This document shows, one piece after another, positions 33,195-41,423 of a stretch of DNA of 64,000 nucleotides (positions are counted from its first letter, which is position 1; every line of letters starts with the position of its first letter). Origin of the DNA: Actinoplanes sandaracinus (GTDB taxonomy: Bacteria > Actinomycetota > Actinomycetes > Mycobacteriales > Micromonosporaceae); NCBI RefSeq assembly GCF_030009775.1, contig NZ_JASCTH010000010.1:165266-229265 (forward strand). Direction: 5' to 3'. A program made the translations under genes and the position numbers. The notes beneath the pieces were generated by a model. The model saw nothing but the letters and a program-made list of their open reading frames with translations. It did not search any database and was not told the DNA's origin.

Positions 33195-33905
33195 ATGATC
33201 TCGCCGGTGCTCCTCGGGGACGACGCGGCGGGCGGCCCGGCGCACGATGTGGCGCTCGGGCCGCTGCTGCTGCGGCAGGGCCTCGGCGAGGCCCGCGACA
33301 TCCTGCGGATCTACTCGCCGGAGCCGACCGCCGCGTTCAGCCGCCGCGACACCCTGCGCCCCGGCCACGAACGGGCCGCCGCCGCCGTCCGCCGCTTCGG
33401 GTTCGTCCCGGTCGTGCGACCGCAGGGCGGCAGCCTCGCCGCCTACCATCGCGGCAGCGTGGTCGTCGACCACGTCCATCGGGCCGAGCAGCGGTCGCCC
33501 GACCCGGTGGAGCGGTTCCAGCGGTTCGCCGCCCTGCACGCCGAGCTGCTGTCGCGGCTCGGCGCCGACGCGCGGATCGGCCCGGTCCCCGGTGAGTACT
33601 GTCCCGGCGAGTACAGCATCAACGCGGGCGGGATGAAGATCGTCGGGTCCGCGCAGCGGGTGACCCGGGACGGCTGGCTGTTCAGCACCGTCATCCAGGT
33701 CACCGGCGCCGCCCGCCTGCGCGAGGCGCTGACGGCCGCCTACCGTGAGCTCGGCTACGACTTCGAGTCGGCCACCGTGGGCGCCCTCGAGGACGTCGTG
33801 CCCGGTGTGACGGTGTCGGCGGTCACCGCGGCGGTGCGGGCCGCCTACGGCCTGTCCGGACCCGCGGTGAGCCTGCCGGCGGCGCTGCGCGCGACGATCG
33901 GCTGA
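33195..33905 (+). CDS. lipoate-protein ligase family protein
   Basis: A 236-residue BPL/LPL-fold protein with RIYSPEPTAAFSRRDTLRPG, VVRPQGGSLAAYHRGSVVVD (the RRxGGGxVxHxxG-like lipoate-binding loop), GEYCPGEYSINAGGMKIVG with the probable catalytic Lys, and SAQRVTRDGWL. It would attach or transfer lipoyl groups. Lying 37 bases after the E2 gene, it is well placed to lipoylate it. It converges on the GntR gene with only six bases between stops. Confidence 0.88.
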   Translation: MISPVLLGDDAAGGPAHDVALGPLLLRQGLGEARDILRIYSPEPTAAFSRRDTLRPGHERAAAAVRRFGFVPVVRPQGGSLAAYHRGSVVVDHVHRAEQRSPDPVERFQRFAALHAELLSRLGADARIGPVPGEYCPGEYSINAGGMKIVGSAQRVTRDGWLFSTVIQVTGAARLREALTAAYRELGYDFESATVGALEDVVPGVTVSAVTAAVRAAYGLSGPAVSLPAALRATIG

Positions 33906-33911
33906 GGCGGG

Positions 33912-34649
33912 TCAGCGGTTGAAGACGGTGACCTCGATGGCGTAGTGGTCGGCCCGGTACAGGTTGTCGGAGTACTCGACGGTCGCGCCGGTGCCGTCGA
34001 ACGAGGTCCGCTGCATGCTGATCAGCGGCGTGTGCGGGCCGATGTCGAGCAGCCGGGCCTGGGCCGGTGTCGCGGCCTTGGCGGTGATCCGCTGCTTGGC
34101 CACGGCGGGCCGCCCGTTCCACTCGCCCATCAGCCGGTACAGGCTGCGGGTGGCCAGCGCGTCGGCGTTCAGGTCGGCGAAGCGCGGCGGCAGCCAGTTG
34201 CGCAGCACGGCCAGCGGGACGCCGTCGGCGAGGCGCAGCCGTTCGCAGTGCACCAGCCGTTCGGTGGCCGGCAGCCCGAGCATGCGGGCGGCGTGCCGGT
34301 CCACGCACTCGCGGTCGAAGCGCAGCAGCCGGGTCTGCGGCTGCCGGCCGGCGGCGGCCAGGTCGTCGAAGAGGCTGGTCAGGGCGACCCGCCGGCGCAC
34401 CTGCACGTCGGTGACATGCGTGCCGACCCCGCGTTTGCGGGTGAGCAGTCCCTTGCTGACGAGTTCCTCGACGGCCTGGCGGACGGTGGGCCGGGAGATG
34501 TCGAGGGCGGCGGCCAGTTCGACCTCGGTGGGCAGGCGCTCACCGGGGACGAGCTCGCCGCGATCGATCGCCTCCTCGAGGCGGCGGCCGATCTGGAAGT
34601 AGATCGGAACAGGGCTGGTGCGGTCGATCTCCAGGGGCGGCATGGGCAT
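33912..34649 (-). CDS. GntR/HutC-family regulator, probably of inositol catabolism
   Basis: A 245-residue GntR protein: a winged helix (about 10-72; YFQIGRRLEEAIDRGELVPG, LDISRPTVRQAVEELVSKGL) and a UTRA effector-binding domain (about 95-240) of the HutC subfamily. ATG 34649 follows GAGG. It is divergent from iolC, and inositol operons of other actinobacteria are controlled by GntR-type repressors encoded in the same position, so repression of the iol genes with an inositol-derived effector is likely. Confidence 0.9.
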   Translation of the reverse strand: MPMPPLEIDRTSPVPIYFQIGRRLEEAIDRGELVPGERLPTEVELAAALDISRPTVRQAVEELVSKGLLTRKRGVGTHVTDVQVRRRVALTSLFDDLAAAGRQPQTRLLRFDRECVDRHAARMLGLPATERLVHCERLRLADGVPLAVLRNWLPPRFADLNADALATRSLYRLMGEWNGRPAVAKQRITAKAATPAQARLLDIGPHTPLISMQRTSFDGTGATVEYSDNLYRADHYAIEVTVFNR

Positions 34650-34753
34650 CGGAAAACACCTCGCTCGCGTGAGCCTTCCTCGGTGCGTGACCCTGAGGTC
34701 ACCGGGCCGGGTGGCCGGCGGGGCGTCCGCGATCACCGGTTCGAGGAAGATTC

Positions 34754-34813
34754 ATTGACAATCGCGGAAGTTTGTCAGTGCCTTGAGAACAATGTCAATA
34801 CAAACTCTTGACG
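34754..34813. promoter_or_regulatory. iol divergent control region with TTGACA/TGTCAA repeats
   Basis: An AT-rich stretch between the GntR gene and iolC holds ATTGACA (34754-34760), TTGTCA (34772-34777), TGTCAAT (34793-34799) and TTGACG (34808-34813). The first and third form an inverted pair and the second is a half-site, as expected for a GntR operator; the last may also serve as a -35 box. Confidence 0.55.
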
Positions 34814-34894
34814 TGATCGACATCGCGGCAGAGGCTGCTCCCACGCCCAGCGGAAACCTGGGCGACATGTTGCCGTAACGCCTTTGGAGGTGGG

Positions 34895-35842
34895 ATGCCG
34901 GACTTCGAAGTCGTCACCATGGGACGAGTCGGTGTCGACATCTATCCCCTGCAGACCGGGGTCGGCCTCGAGGACGTCACCTCGTTCGGCAAGTTCCTCG
35001 GCGGCAGCGCGACGAACGTCGCGGTCGCCGCGGCCCGGCACGGTCGCCGGACGGCGGTGATCACCCGGGTCGGCGAGGACCCCTTCGGCCGGTACGTGCG
35101 CCGCACCCTCACCGAACTCGGCGTCGACGACCGGTTCGTGTCCGCGGTGCCCGGCCTGCCGACCCCGGTCACGTTCTGTGAGATCTTCCCGCCGGACGAC
35201 TTCCCGCTCTACTTCTACCGGCTGCCCACCGCCCCCGACCTGATGATCGACGGCGCCGAGTTGGACCTGGACGCCGTCACCACGGCCGGCGTCTTCTGGT
35301 GCACGGTCACCGGCCTGTCCCAGGACCCCAGCCGGACCGCCCACCACACCGCCTGGCAGGCGCGCGGACGCCGCCCGCTGACCGTGCTGGACCTCGACTA
35401 CCGGCCGATGTTCTGGGCGTCCGAGCAGGCCGCCCACGATGCCGTCCAGCAGGCGTTGCCGAAGGTCACGGTCGCTGTCGGCAACCTCACCGAGTGCCGG
35501 GTCGCGGTCGGCGAGGACGACCCGGACCGGGCCGCCGGCGCATTGCTCGACGCCGGTGTCTCGCTGGCCGTCGTCAAACTCGGCCCCGAGGGCGTCCTGG
35601 CCAGGACCAGAGACACCGAGGTCCGGGTGCCGCCGGCGCAGGTCGACGTGGTCAACGGGCTCGGCGCCGGGGACGGCTTCGGTGGCGCCCTCTGCCACGG
35701 CCTGCTGGAGGGCTGGCCGCTGGAACGGATCATCCGTTTCGCCAACGCGGCCGGAGCGATCGTCGCCGGCCGTCTCGAATGCTCGACCGCGATGCCCACG
35801 ACCGGCGAGGTCGAGCGGGTACTGGAGGCCGGACGTGTCTGA
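34895..35842 (+). CDS. iolC: 5-dehydro-2-deoxygluconokinase
   Basis: A 315-residue PfkB/ribokinase-family sugar kinase that phosphorylates 2-deoxy-5-keto-gluconate in myo-inositol breakdown. It has FGKFLGGSATNVAVAAARHG near the N-terminus and the anion-hole/catalytic GLGAGDGFGGALCHGLLEG near 250. It is the first gene of the operon, preceded by GGAGG, and overlaps the next gene by eight bases. Confidence 0.93.
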   Translation: MPDFEVVTMGRVGVDIYPLQTGVGLEDVTSFGKFLGGSATNVAVAAARHGRRTAVITRVGEDPFGRYVRRTLTELGVDDRFVSAVPGLPTPVTFCEIFPPDDFPLYFYRLPTAPDLMIDGAELDLDAVTTAGVFWCTVTGLSQDPSRTAHHTAWQARGRRPLTVLDLDYRPMFWASEQAAHDAVQQALPKVTVAVGNLTECRVAVGEDDPDRAAGALLDAGVSLAVVKLGPEGVLARTRDTEVRVPPAQVDVVNGLGAGDGFGGALCHGLLEGWPLERIIRFANAAGAIVAGRLECSTAMPTTGEVERVLEAGRV

Positions 35843-36731
35843 TCAGGACTTCGCCGCACTGCGCGGCCTGCGTGCCACCCGTCCGGAGGCGGTCGCCGAG
35901 GCGGCCGCCCGCCGGGTCCGGCGGCCGCTGCTGCCCGACGCCGGAGGGCGGCTGATGCTCGTCGCCGCCGATCATCCGGCACGCGGCGCGCTCGGCGTCC
36001 GCGGCGACGGCGGCGCGATGGCCGACCGTTACGAGTTGCTGCGCCGGCTGCGTACCGCGCTGCGCCGCCCGGGTGTCGACGGGGTGCTCGGCACCGCCGA
36101 CGTCCTGGAGGACCTGCTGCTGCTGGGCGAGCTCGACGGCAAGATCGCCATCGGTTCGATGAACCGCGGGGGCCTGCAGGGCGCGGTGTTCGAGCTGGAC
36201 GACCGGTTCACCGGATACGACGCGGCGGCCGTCGCGCGGATGCGGTTCGACGGCGGCAAGATGCTGGTGCGGATCGACCCGGACGACCCGGCCAGCGTCC
36301 GCACCCTGGAAGCGAGCGCGCGGGCGGTCGACGACCTCGCCGCGCACGGGCTGATCGCGCTGGTCGAGCCGTTCCTGTCGACCCGTGGCGACGGCGGTTC
36401 GGTGGTCAACGACCTGAGCCCGCAGGCGGTGGCCCGGTCGGTGGCGATCGCCGCCGGACTGGGCGGGACGAGCGCGTACACCTGGCTGAAGTTGCCGGTG
36501 GTCGCGGACATGGAGGCGGTCATGGCGGCCACCACGATGCCGGCGCTGTTGCTGGGCGGGGATCCGTCGGGCAGCCCGGAGGAGACGTACGCGTCGTGGG
36601 GCCGGGCTCTGGCCGCGCCGGGCGTGCGGGGCCTGATGGTCGGCCGGGCGCTGCTCTATCCGCCGGACGGCGACGTGGTCGCGGCGGTCGACGCCGCGGT
36701 GCGGCTGGTGCGGGCGGGGGTGGCGGCGTGA
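35835..36731 (+). CDS. Cgl0159-family (beta/alpha)8 aldolase-like protein
   Basis: A 298-residue TIM-barrel protein of the Cgl0159/deoxyribose-phosphate-aldolase-like family found inside actinobacterial iol operons. Visible segments are MLVAADHPARGALGVRGD, GKIAIGSMNRGGLQGAVFEL, GKMLVRIDPDD and TSAYTWLKLPVV, the last bearing a Lys suited to a Schiff base. It may cleave 2-deoxy-5-keto-gluconate 6-phosphate, the step done by IolJ in Bacillus; this is inference from context. GTG 35835 overlaps iolC. Confidence 0.85.
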   Translation: MSDQDFAALRGLRATRPEAVAEAAARRVRRPLLPDAGGRLMLVAADHPARGALGVRGDGGAMADRYELLRRLRTALRRPGVDGVLGTADVLEDLLLLGELDGKIAIGSMNRGGLQGAVFELDDRFTGYDAAAVARMRFDGGKMLVRIDPDDPASVRTLEASARAVDDLAAHGLIALVEPFLSTRGDGGSVVNDLSPQAVARSVAIAAGLGGTSAYTWLKLPVVADMEAVMAATTMPALLLGGDPSGSPEETYASWGRALAAPGVRGLMVGRALLYPPDGDVVAAVDAAVRLVRAGVAA

Positions 36732-37504
36732 TCCGGCTGGACGTGACCCCGGAGTCGGCGGGCTGGGGCTTCAGCGGCCTGCGGGTCGTGGTGCTGGCGG
36801 CGGGGGAGGAGTACCACTGCTCCACCGGCGGCGACGAGGTCGTGGTGGTGCCGCTGGCCGGGTCGGTCACGGTCACCGCCGACGGCGAGAAGGCGGTGCT
36901 CACCGGCCGGGCGAGCGTCTTCGACGGTCCCACCGACGTCGCCTATGTGCCGATCGAGGCCGCTCTCACGCTGCGCAGCGACGCCGGCGGCCGGTTCGCG
37001 CTGGCCACCGCACGCGCCGGGAGGCGGCTGCCGTTCCGGTACGTCCCGGTCGCCGAGCAGCGGATCGAGATGCGCGGCGCCGGGAACTGCTCGCGGCAGG
37101 TCAACAACTTCGCCACCACCGACGTGCTCGACGCCGACCGGATCATCGCCTGCGAGGTGCTCACCCCGGGCGGCAACTGGTCGTCGTACCCGCCGCACAA
37201 GCACGACGAGCTGGAGGAGATCTACTACTTCGAGGTCGACGGCGGCGGTCCCGCCTATCAGCGGGCCGACGGCGTGCACGAGGTGCGCAGCGGTGACGTC
37301 GTGCTGATCCCGGACGGCTGGCACGGGCCGTCGATGGCCGCGCCCGGCTACCACCTCTACTACCTCAACGTGATGGCCGGGCCGGGGGAGCGGGCCTGGG
37401 TGATCGAGGACGAACCGGAACACGCCTGGGTGCGCGACACCTGGACGGACCAGGAGATCGACCCGCGGCTGCCGTTCGGTCCGGGGAAGGGGCGGCAATC
37501 ATGA
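36728..37504 (+). CDS. iolB: 5-deoxy-glucuronate isomerase
   Basis: A 258-residue bicupin that isomerises 5-deoxy-glucuronate to 2-deoxy-5-keto-gluconate. Cupin metal ligands are visible in SSYPPHKHDELEEIYYFEVD and VLIPDGWHGPSMAAPGYHLY. The start is a GTG overlapping the previous stop (GTGA), and the next gene overlaps by ATGA. Confidence 0.93.
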   Translation: MIRLDVTPESAGWGFSGLRVVVLAAGEEYHCSTGGDEVVVVPLAGSVTVTADGEKAVLTGRASVFDGPTDVAYVPIEAALTLRSDAGGRFALATARAGRRLPFRYVPVAEQRIEMRGAGNCSRQVNNFATTDVLDADRIIACEVLTPGGNWSSYPPHKHDELEEIYYFEVDGGGPAYQRADGVHEVRSGDVVLIPDGWHGPSMAAPGYHLYYLNVMAGPGERAWVIEDEPEHAWVRDTWTDQEIDPRLPFGPGKGRQS

Positions 37505-39366
37505 GACTGACCGTGGGGCAGGCCGTCGTGCGGTTCCTGGCGGCGCAGCGCACCGAGCGGGACGGGACCGAGCACCGGCTGATCGAGGGCTGGTTCGGCA
37601 TCTTCGGTCACGGCAACGTCGCTGGGCTGGGTCAGGCGCTGCTGGAGGCGGAGCTGACCGACCCGCACGCGGCCCCCTTCCGGCAGGCCCGCAACGAGCA
37701 GGGCATGGTGCACGCGGCCGCCGGCTTCGCCCGGATGCGCAACCGGATGTCGACGCTGGCCTGCACCACCTCGATCGGGCCCGGCGCGACGAACATGGTC
37801 ACCGGCGCGGCGCTGGCCACCGTCAACCGGCTGCCGGTCCTGCTGCTGCCCGGCGACGTCTTCGCCACCCGGGTCGCGAACCCGGTGCTGCAGGAGCTGG
37901 AGGACCCGCGCGGTTTCGACATCAGCGTCAACGACACGCTGCGGCCGGTGTCACGCTTCTTCGACCGGATCTGGCGGCCGCAGCAACTGCCGTCGGCGCT
38001 GCTCGGCGCGATGCGGGTGCTGACCGACCCGGCGGAGACCGGCGCGGTCACCCTGGCCCTGCCGCAGGACGTGCAGGCCGAGGCGTACGACTTCCCGGAG
38101 GCGCTGTTCCGCCCGCGGGTCTGGCACGTGCCCCGGCCCCTGCCGGAGCCCGGCGCCCTGGCCCGCGCCGTCGCGCTGATCGCGAGCGCCGAACGACCGC
38201 TGATCGTCGCCGGCGGCGGAGTGATCTACTCGGAGGCGACCGAGGCGTTGCGGGCGTTCGCCGAGGCGACCGGCATTCCGGTCGCCGAGACCCAGGCGGG
38301 CAAGGGCGCGATGGTGTACGACCACCCGCTCAGCCTCGGCGCGGTCGGGGCCACCGGCACCGTGGCGGCCAACGAGTTCGCCCGCGAGGCCGACGTGGTG
38401 ATCGGCATCGGCACCCGCTGGAGCGACTTCACCACCGCGTCCCGCAGCGCCTTCGCCGACCCGCGGGTGCGCTTCGTCAACGTGAACATCGCCGCGTTCG
38501 ACGCCGCCAAGCACTCCGGCGAGGCGGTGGTGGCCGACGCCCGCGCGGCTCTGGAAGCACTGACCACGCGACTCGACGGTTTCCGGACGAGCGCCGGATA
38601 CCAGGAGCGGGCGGCCCGGATGGCGGCCGACTGGGACGCCGTCGTCGAACGCGCCTACCACCTGGGCAGCACGCCGCTGCCCGCGCAGACCGAGGTGATC
38701 GGCGCCGTCAACGACGCCGCCGGCCCGCGTGACGTGGTCGTCTGCGCCGCCGGTTCGATGCCCGGCGACCTGCACAAACTGTGGCGCACCCGGGACCCGA
38801 AGGGTTACCACGTCGAGTACGGCTTCTCCTGCATGGGCTACGAGATCGCTGGTGGGCTGGGCGTGAAACTCGCCGCCCCGGACCGCGAGGTCTTCGTCCT
38901 GGTCGGCGACGGCTCCTACCTGATGATGGCCCAGGAACTGGTCACCGCCGTGCAGGAGGGCGTGAAACTGATCGTGGTCCTGGTCCAGAACCACGGTTAC
39001 GCCTCCATCGGCCGGCTCTCCGCCTCGGTCGGCGCCCAGCGGTTCGGCACCGCCTACCGCTACCGCGACGACAACGGGCGCCTGGGCGGTGACACCCTCC
39101 CCGTCGACCTGGCCGCCAACGCCGCCAGCCTCGGCGCGTCGGTGCTGCGCGCCACCACCGTCGCCGAGTTGCGCGACGCGCTGGCGCGGGCGCGGGAGGC
39201 CGGCGGCGTCACGGTCGTCCACGTCGACGCCGACCCCCTGGTCGACGCCCCGTCCAGTGACTCGTGGTGGGACGTCCCGGTCGCCGAGACGTCGTCGCTG
39301 GAGACGGTGCGGACGGCACACACGGCATACGTCAACGGCAAGCGCGGACAGCGCGACTACCTGTGA
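37501..39366 (+). CDS. iolD: 3D-(3,5/4)-trihydroxycyclohexane-1,2-dione hydrolase
   Basis: A 621-residue ThDP-dependent enzyme that opens the inosose ring. The PYR domain has RQARNEQGMVHAAAGFARMR with its catalytic Glu, and the PP domain has LVGDGSYLMMAQELVTAVQE to VLVQNHGYASIG. A central domain with GVIYSEATEALRAFAEATG lies between. The length is normal. ATGA overlap with iolB shows tight coupling. Confidence 0.94.
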   Translation: MRLTVGQAVVRFLAAQRTERDGTEHRLIEGWFGIFGHGNVAGLGQALLEAELTDPHAAPFRQARNEQGMVHAAAGFARMRNRMSTLACTTSIGPGATNMVTGAALATVNRLPVLLLPGDVFATRVANPVLQELEDPRGFDISVNDTLRPVSRFFDRIWRPQQLPSALLGAMRVLTDPAETGAVTLALPQDVQAEAYDFPEALFRPRVWHVPRPLPEPGALARAVALIASAERPLIVAGGGVIYSEATEALRAFAEATGIPVAETQAGKGAMVYDHPLSLGAVGATGTVAANEFAREADVVIGIGTRWSDFTTASRSAFADPRVRFVNVNIAAFDAAKHSGEAVVADARAALEALTTRLDGFRTSAGYQERAARMAADWDAVVERAYHLGSTPLPAQTEVIGAVNDAAGPRDVVVCAAGSMPGDLHKLWRTRDPKGYHVEYGFSCMGYEIAGGLGVKLAAPDREVFVLVGDGSYLMMAQELVTAVQEGVKLIVVLVQNHGYASIGRLSASVGAQRFGTAYRYRDDNGRLGGDTLPVDLAANAASLGASVLRATTVAELRDALARAREAGGVTVVHVDADPLVDAPSSDSWWDVPVAETSSLETVRTAHTAYVNGKRGQRDYL

Positions 39367-39380
39367 GGAGACGATCTTTC

Positions 39381-40259
39381 ATGACCGGCTTCGCGGATCG
39401 CATCGGCGGCGCCCCGATCTCCTGGGGTGTCTGCGAGGCGCCCGGCTGGGGGCACGAGCTGCCCGCCGACCGGGTGCTCGCCGAGATGAGCGGGCTCGGG
39501 CTGCGTGCCACCGAACTGGGCCCGACCGGCTATCTGGGCAAGACGCCTGCGGATGTACGGGACACGCTGCACCGGCACGGCCTGCGGCTGATCGGGGGCT
39601 TCCTCCCCGTACCGATGCATGTTTGCACCGCGGCCGACCTCGACGAGGCCGCCGCCGCCATGGACACCCTGGCCGCCGGAGGCTCCGAGGTGGTCGTGCT
39701 GGCCGCCCGGTCCGGCGACGGCAGCTACGACCACAAGGTCCGTCTCGGCGAGGACGAGTGGCGCACGCTCTTCGCCACCCTGCGGACCCTGCAGACGATG
39801 GCCGCCGACCGCGGGCTGCGCCCGAGCCTGCACCCGCACGTCGGCACCGCCGTCGAGGACCGGGACGCCGTGCTGCGGGTGCTCGACGGCAGCGATGTGC
39901 CGATCTGCCTGGACACCGGCCACCTGCTGATCGGCGGCATGCAGCCGGCCGAGCTGCTCGGCCTGGCCGCCGCGCGGGTCACGCACGTGCACCTCAAGGA
40001 CGTCGATCTCGCGGTCGCCGCCACCGTGCAGGACGGTAGCCGCAGCTACATCGAGGGGGTCCGGGCCGGCCTGTACACGCCGCTCGGCGCGGGCGACGTC
40101 GACATCCGCGGGATCGTCAGCGCGCTCGAGACCGCCGGATACCGCGGCTGGTACGTCCTCGAACAGGACTGCGCGCTGGAGGGCCCGCCCGCCGAGGGCG
40201 ACGGGCCGTTCGGCGACGTCCGCCGCAGCCTCACGTTCCTCACCGAGGTGTCACAGTGA
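39381..40259 (+). CDS. iolE: myo-inosose-2 dehydratase
   Basis: A 292-residue TIM-barrel, metal-dependent dehydratase converting 2-keto-myo-inositol to the trione substrate of IolD. It starts GGAPISWGVCEAPGWG and contains the metal/substrate segments SLHPHVGTAVEDRDAV, CLDTGHLLIGG, THVHLKDVD and WYVLEQDCALEG. GAGGAG precedes the ATG by 10 bases. Confidence 0.92.
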   Translation: MTGFADRIGGAPISWGVCEAPGWGHELPADRVLAEMSGLGLRATELGPTGYLGKTPADVRDTLHRHGLRLIGGFLPVPMHVCTAADLDEAAAAMDTLAAGGSEVVVLAARSGDGSYDHKVRLGEDEWRTLFATLRTLQTMAADRGLRPSLHPHVGTAVEDRDAVLRVLDGSDVPICLDTGHLLIGGMQPAELLGLAAARVTHVHLKDVDLAVAATVQDGSRSYIEGVRAGLYTPLGAGDVDIRGIVSALETAGYRGWYVLEQDCALEGPPAEGDGPFGDVRRSLTFLTEVSQ

Positions 40260-40309
40260 CCACCCTGCTCGAACCGGGGCACAGCGGTGCCGGGATCGGA
40301 GGCGCGACG

Positions 40310-41302
40310 GTGAAACGGATCGGTGTCATCGGCACCGGCATCATGGGCGCCGACCACGCTCGGCTGCTGACCCACGCGGTCTCCGGCGCGTGCGTCGCCG
40401 GGGTCTTCGACCTCGACGCCGACCGGGCCCGCGGGGTCGCGGCGGACAGCGGCGGCGCACGCGTGTTCGCCGACCCGTACGCGCTGATCGCCGACGACGA
40501 CATCGACGCGGTGCTGATCGCCTCCTCGGACGCGACCCACGAGGACTTCGTACTCGCCTGCGTGGCGGCCGGCAAGCCGGTGCTCTGTGAGAAGCCCCTG
40601 GCGCCCACCGTGGAGGGCTGCGCCCGCATCGTCGAGGCCGAGACCGCGCACGGCGGCCGGCTGATCACCGTCGGGTTCATGCGCCGCTTCGACCCCGGAT
40701 ACACCGATCTGAAAGCGCTGCTGCGCGCCGGTGAGGTGGGTGCGCCGCTGATGCTGCACAACGTGCACCGCAACCCGGCCGCGGTGCCCGGCCTGCCCAG
40801 TTCCGCCCTGATCACCAACTCGGCGGTGCACGAGCTCGACATCACCCGGTGGCTGTTCGACGAGGAGATCGCCGAGGTCGCCGTGCACACGCCGCGGGCC
40901 AGCGGGCAGGCCGGCGGCACCCGGGACCCACAGCTGCTGATCCTCACCACCGCGTCCGGGGTCCTCTCCGACGTCGAGATCTTTGTCAACGCCCGCTACG
41001 GGTACGAGGTGCGCTGCGAACTGGTCGGCGAGAGCGGGACGGTTACCCTCGACGCGCCGCCGCCGACGTCGCTGCGCCGGGGCGGGCTGCACGCGCGGGC
41101 TCTGCCGGGGGACTGGCGGCCCCGGTTCGCCGAGGCGTACCGGCTCGAACTGCAGGACTGGATCGACGGGACCGACGGCGGCGCGACCGCCTGGGACGGG
41201 TTCGCGGCCACGTTCGTCGCGCAGGCCTGTGTGACGGCGCTGGAAAGCGGTCAACGGCATTCCGTGGGACTGCCGCCGGTTCCCGGGATCTACCGCCGCT
41301 AG
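40310..41302 (+). CDS. iolG: inositol 2-dehydrogenase-like Gfo/Idh/MocA oxidoreductase
   Basis: A 330-residue NAD(P)-dependent dehydrogenase. The N-terminal Rossmann fold is MKRIGVIGTGIMGADHARLL, the conserved catalytic Lys is in LCEKPLAPTVEG, and the active-site Asp/His region is NSAVHELDITRWL. As the last iol gene it most likely oxidises myo-inositol to 2-keto-myo-inositol. GTG 40310, after GGAGG, gives the family length; a GTG at 40256 overlapping the iolE stop would add 18 residues. Confidence 0.88.
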   Translation: MKRIGVIGTGIMGADHARLLTHAVSGACVAGVFDLDADRARGVAADSGGARVFADPYALIADDDIDAVLIASSDATHEDFVLACVAAGKPVLCEKPLAPTVEGCARIVEAETAHGGRLITVGFMRRFDPGYTDLKALLRAGEVGAPLMLHNVHRNPAAVPGLPSSALITNSAVHELDITRWLFDEEIAEVAVHTPRASGQAGGTRDPQLLILTTASGVLSDVEIFVNARYGYEVRCELVGESGTVTLDAPPPTSLRRGGLHARALPGDWRPRFAEAYRLELQDWIDGTDGGATAWDGFAATFVAQACVTALESGQRHSVGLPPVPGIYRR

Positions 41303-41343
41303 TGATCTTGCCGCAAGGTTCCGGTGCGTTTATGGTCGTTAAA

Positions 41344-41357
41344 GGAAAGCGCTTGCC
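41344..41357. promoter_or_regulatory. LacI-type operator upstream of lyase-like gene
   Basis: GGAAAGCGCTTGCC (41344-41357) is a near-palindrome around the LacI-family core GCGC. An inverted version, GTAAGCGCTTTCC, lies in the promoter of the binding-protein gene at 43148-43160, which suggests shared control of the two transcription units. Confidence 0.7.
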
Positions 41358-41423
41358 GGGCTGGCCCAAAAAAGCGGCGCCTATTTGCGTTTGACATTTC
41401 AAGGCGAGGAGGTCACCACCGTC

